Positions 6,479-7,665 of a DNA stretch of 7,665 bases are shown in pieces. Location of the stretch: assembly GCA_903887655.1 (NCBI GenBank), contig CAISQQ010000437.1:1-7665 (forward strand). The letters are read 5' to 3'. The notes beneath the pieces are model-generated. The model worked only from the letters and a program-made list of their open reading frames with translations, was not told the origin of the DNA and did not search any database. How positions within the stretch are numbered: the first letter of the stretch is position 1; each line of letters opens with the position of its first letter. This DNA is from an uncultured Burkholderiales bacterium (GTDB lineage: Bacteria; Pseudomonadota; Gammaproteobacteria; Burkholderiales; Burkholderiaceae_C). Position numbers and translations under genes: made by a program.

Positions 6479-6487
6479 TGCTATACT
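6479..6487 (+). promoter_or_regulatory. Extended -10 promoter element for the second Bug gene
   Basis: TG-C-TATACT is a good extended -10 element (TGnTATAAT with one mismatch). An extended -10 can work with a poor -35 box, and the hexamer 17 nt upstream (TCCGCC) is indeed poor. Transcription would start near 6494. Confidence 0.4.
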
Positions 6488-6746
6488 GATTTTGGGTTTG
6501 TTTTCAGTCGTTTTGCAGCCTAGGGTTATCCCTCAACCCAAAGTTTTGACTCTGGCAACAGTGAGTCCCGTTGTGACGCCAAGAAGGCCTTCAAAGCTCT
6601 GACTTTTAGAGCATCGCCCTGTGCAACACAACGCCCCTTGGCTAAGCTCACCCTCCAGGAGTTGGGTCGATGCGCCGTCAAGCCGTGTGAGGACCAACAC
6701 CTCCCTTCCCATTGAAAGAACCGCACGTTGAAAGCGCTGCCCTCTT

Positions 6747-6750
6747 GGAG
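6747..6750 (+). promoter_or_regulatory. Ribosome binding site for the TTG-initiated Bug gene
   Basis: GGAG lies 6 nt before the TTG at 6757. It is the main support for that start, together with the signal peptide that the start produces. Confidence 0.6.
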
Positions 6751-6756
6751 ACTGTA

Positions 6757-7665
6757 TTGAGATCTTGTTCATCATCAACGTTTGCGAAAATCTCCAAGGC
6801 ACTCACCCTGGCGCTGCTGCTGCCACTGAGCAGCCATGCACAAAACTGGCCCGATAAGCCCATCCATTTGGTGGTGGCCTTTGCCGCGGGTGGTTTGGCC
6901 GACACCATTGCGCGAACCCTGCAGCCCAAACTCAGCGAGTCCTTCGGTCAACCTGTCTTGATTGAGAACAGAGGCGGCGCTGGTGGGTCGCTCGCAGAGG
7001 CCTATTTGGCCAAATCAGCGCCCGATGGTTACACCATGATGATGGGGGTCGATAGCCTGCCGGTCAACCCCTTGATGATCAAGGGCTTGAGTTACGACAC
7101 GTTCAAAGACTTGCAACCGGTGTCTTTGCTCGCGCGCGTGCCCTTGGTGCTGATCACCCCGAGCAGCTCTCAAGTCAACAACCTCCCCGATCTGATCAAA
7201 GCGGCCCGCGCCCAGCCCGGACGTCTGTCCTTTGCCAGCCCAGGCAGTGGAACGAGTAACCACCTCTACATGGAACTCTTGAACACCAAATCGGGCAATG
7301 AGATGATCCACATCCCCTACAAAGGCGGTGGACCCGCCATCACCGATTTGATGGGTGGGCAAGTCGACGCCATGCTCATCTCTGTCACCTTGGCGGCACC
7401 CCAGTGGAAAGCGGGCAAACTCAAAGCCCTGGCCGTGACGGGTGAGACGCGTTCGGGGCTGCTCGGTGACGTGAAAACCTTTCCCGAGTTGGGCTATCCC
7501 GATATGGTGACCTACACCTGGGGGGGCTTATTTTTACCGGCAGGCACACCCCCTGCCATCTCGCAGCGAATTTTCAATGACTTCTCCAAGATCATCCATC
7601 AGCCTGAGATTGTGACAAGGTTTCGAGACTTTGGAGCCGAGGTGGTCATGAACACACCGAGTGAA
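6757..7665 (+). CDS. Bug/TctC family periplasmic substrate-binding protein, TTG start, 3' end beyond window
   Basis: The frame is open from 6691 to the window edge. From TTG 6757 it gives 303 residues of a Bug/TctC extracytoplasmic receptor, so only about 20-25 C-terminal residues should be missing. The signal peptide has a lysine near residue 14, a hydrophobic core (ALTLALLLPLSS) and a likely SHA|Q cleavage near residue 29. The mature part shows family motifs in order: WPDKPIHLVVAFAAGGLADT (31-50), PVLIENRGGAGGSLA, KSAPDGYTMMMG, SYDTFKDLQPV, FASPGSGTSNHLYMEL and IPYKGGGPAITDLMGGQVD. No in-frame ATG occurs until about 7036, which would remove the signal peptide and the N-terminal lobe. TTG with GGAG 6 nt upstream is therefore the likely start. 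It is clearly different in sequence from the first Bug protein, so the two probably bind different ligands. Its gene is divergent from the CoA-transferase operon. Confidence 0.9.
   Translation, partial: MRSCSSSTFAKISKALTLALLLPLSSHAQNWPDKPIHLVVAFAAGGLADTIARTLQPKLSESFGQPVLIENRGGAGGSLAEAYLAKSAPDGYTMMMGVDSLPVNPLMIKGLSYDTFKDLQPVSLLARVPLVLITPSSSQVNNLPDLIKAARAQPGRLSFASPGSGTSNHLYMELLNTKSGNEMIHIPYKGGGPAITDLMGGQVDAMLISVTLAAPQWKAGKLKALAVTGETRSGLLGDVKTFPELGYPDMVTYTWGGLFLPAGTPPAISQRIFNDFSKIIHQPEIVTRFRDFGAEVVMNTPSE

Larger units (their letters stand above)
6312..6756. other. Divergent intergenic region between the CoA-transferase operon and the second Bug gene
   Basis: This 445-nt spacer holds no gene that I recognise. 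A 74-codon plus-strand frame at 6299-6523 and minus-strand frames at 6526-6802 have no family motifs. Candidate promoters point both ways, with palindromes at 6396-6410 and 6424-6436. Small stem-loops lie at 6522-6539 (AGGG-TTAT-CCCT, competing with GGGTT/AACCC) and at 6596-6612 (GCTCT, 7-nt loop, AGAGC). If the extended -10 at 6479-6487 is used, the Bug mRNA would have a 5' leader of roughly 260 nt containing both stem-loops. Confidence 0.5.

Noticed and set aside
6299..6523. 74-codon plus-strand frame starting just inside the CoA-transferase 5' end
   Set aside because: It has no recognisable domain and no convincing ribosome site, and it covers the predicted promoter region. It is more likely regulatory DNA than a gene.
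79..6528. 11-nt inverted match between 79-89 and 6518-6528 (TAACCCTAGGC and its complement) at both ends of the cluster
   Set aside because: Several 11-nt inverted matches are expected by chance in a window this size, and similarity does not extend into the flanks, so it is not evidence of element ends.
6596..6612. Stem of 5 bp with a 7-nt loop resembling a tRNA anticodon arm
   Set aside because: No T-arm consensus, D-arm or acceptor pairing is found at the required distances.

Overview
The window looks like an accessory catabolic locus from a beta-proteobacterium of the order Burkholderiales, probably Comamonadaceae-like. That assignment is inference. It rests on two Bug/TctC-type periplasmic solute-binding proteins, a phthalate-dioxygenase-type Rieske oxygenase beside family III CoA-transferases, and moderately high GC with frequent TTG leucine codons. 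No rRNA, tRNA, CRISPR array, transposase or integrase was seen.

Layout. Positions 1-263 are a leader or intergenic stretch with small inverted repeats and possibly the last codons of an upstream gene. Positions 264-3704 (+) hold a tight three-gene unit: a Rieske oxygenase alpha subunit, a Bug-family binding protein 10 nt later, and a zinc-dependent medium-chain dehydrogenase whose GTG start overlaps the Bug stop codon. Positions 3705-3879 are a short convergent spacer with a C-rich, G-poor tract and a pentamer repeat. Positions 6311 down to 3880 (-) hold two tandem family III (CaiB/BaiF/formyl-CoA transferase) CoA-transferases, probably co-transcribed. Positions 6312-6756 are a divergent regulatory spacer with candidate promoters and palindromes. 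From 6757 to the window edge (+) there is a second Bug protein that begins with TTG and runs off the end. It has no in-frame ATG for its first 93 codons, so an ATG-based search would miss its N-terminus.

How the genes may work together (inference). The Bug proteins would capture an anionic organic acid in the periplasm. The Rieske enzyme would hydroxylate or O-demethylate an aromatic or similar substrate, using an electron-transfer partner not encoded here. The dehydrogenase would oxidise an alcohol or diol intermediate. The two CoA-transferases would move CoA onto a carboxylic acid intermediate, as two subunits of one enzyme or as two enzymes. This combination does not match a textbook pathway that I recognise, and the substrate cannot be read from the sequence.
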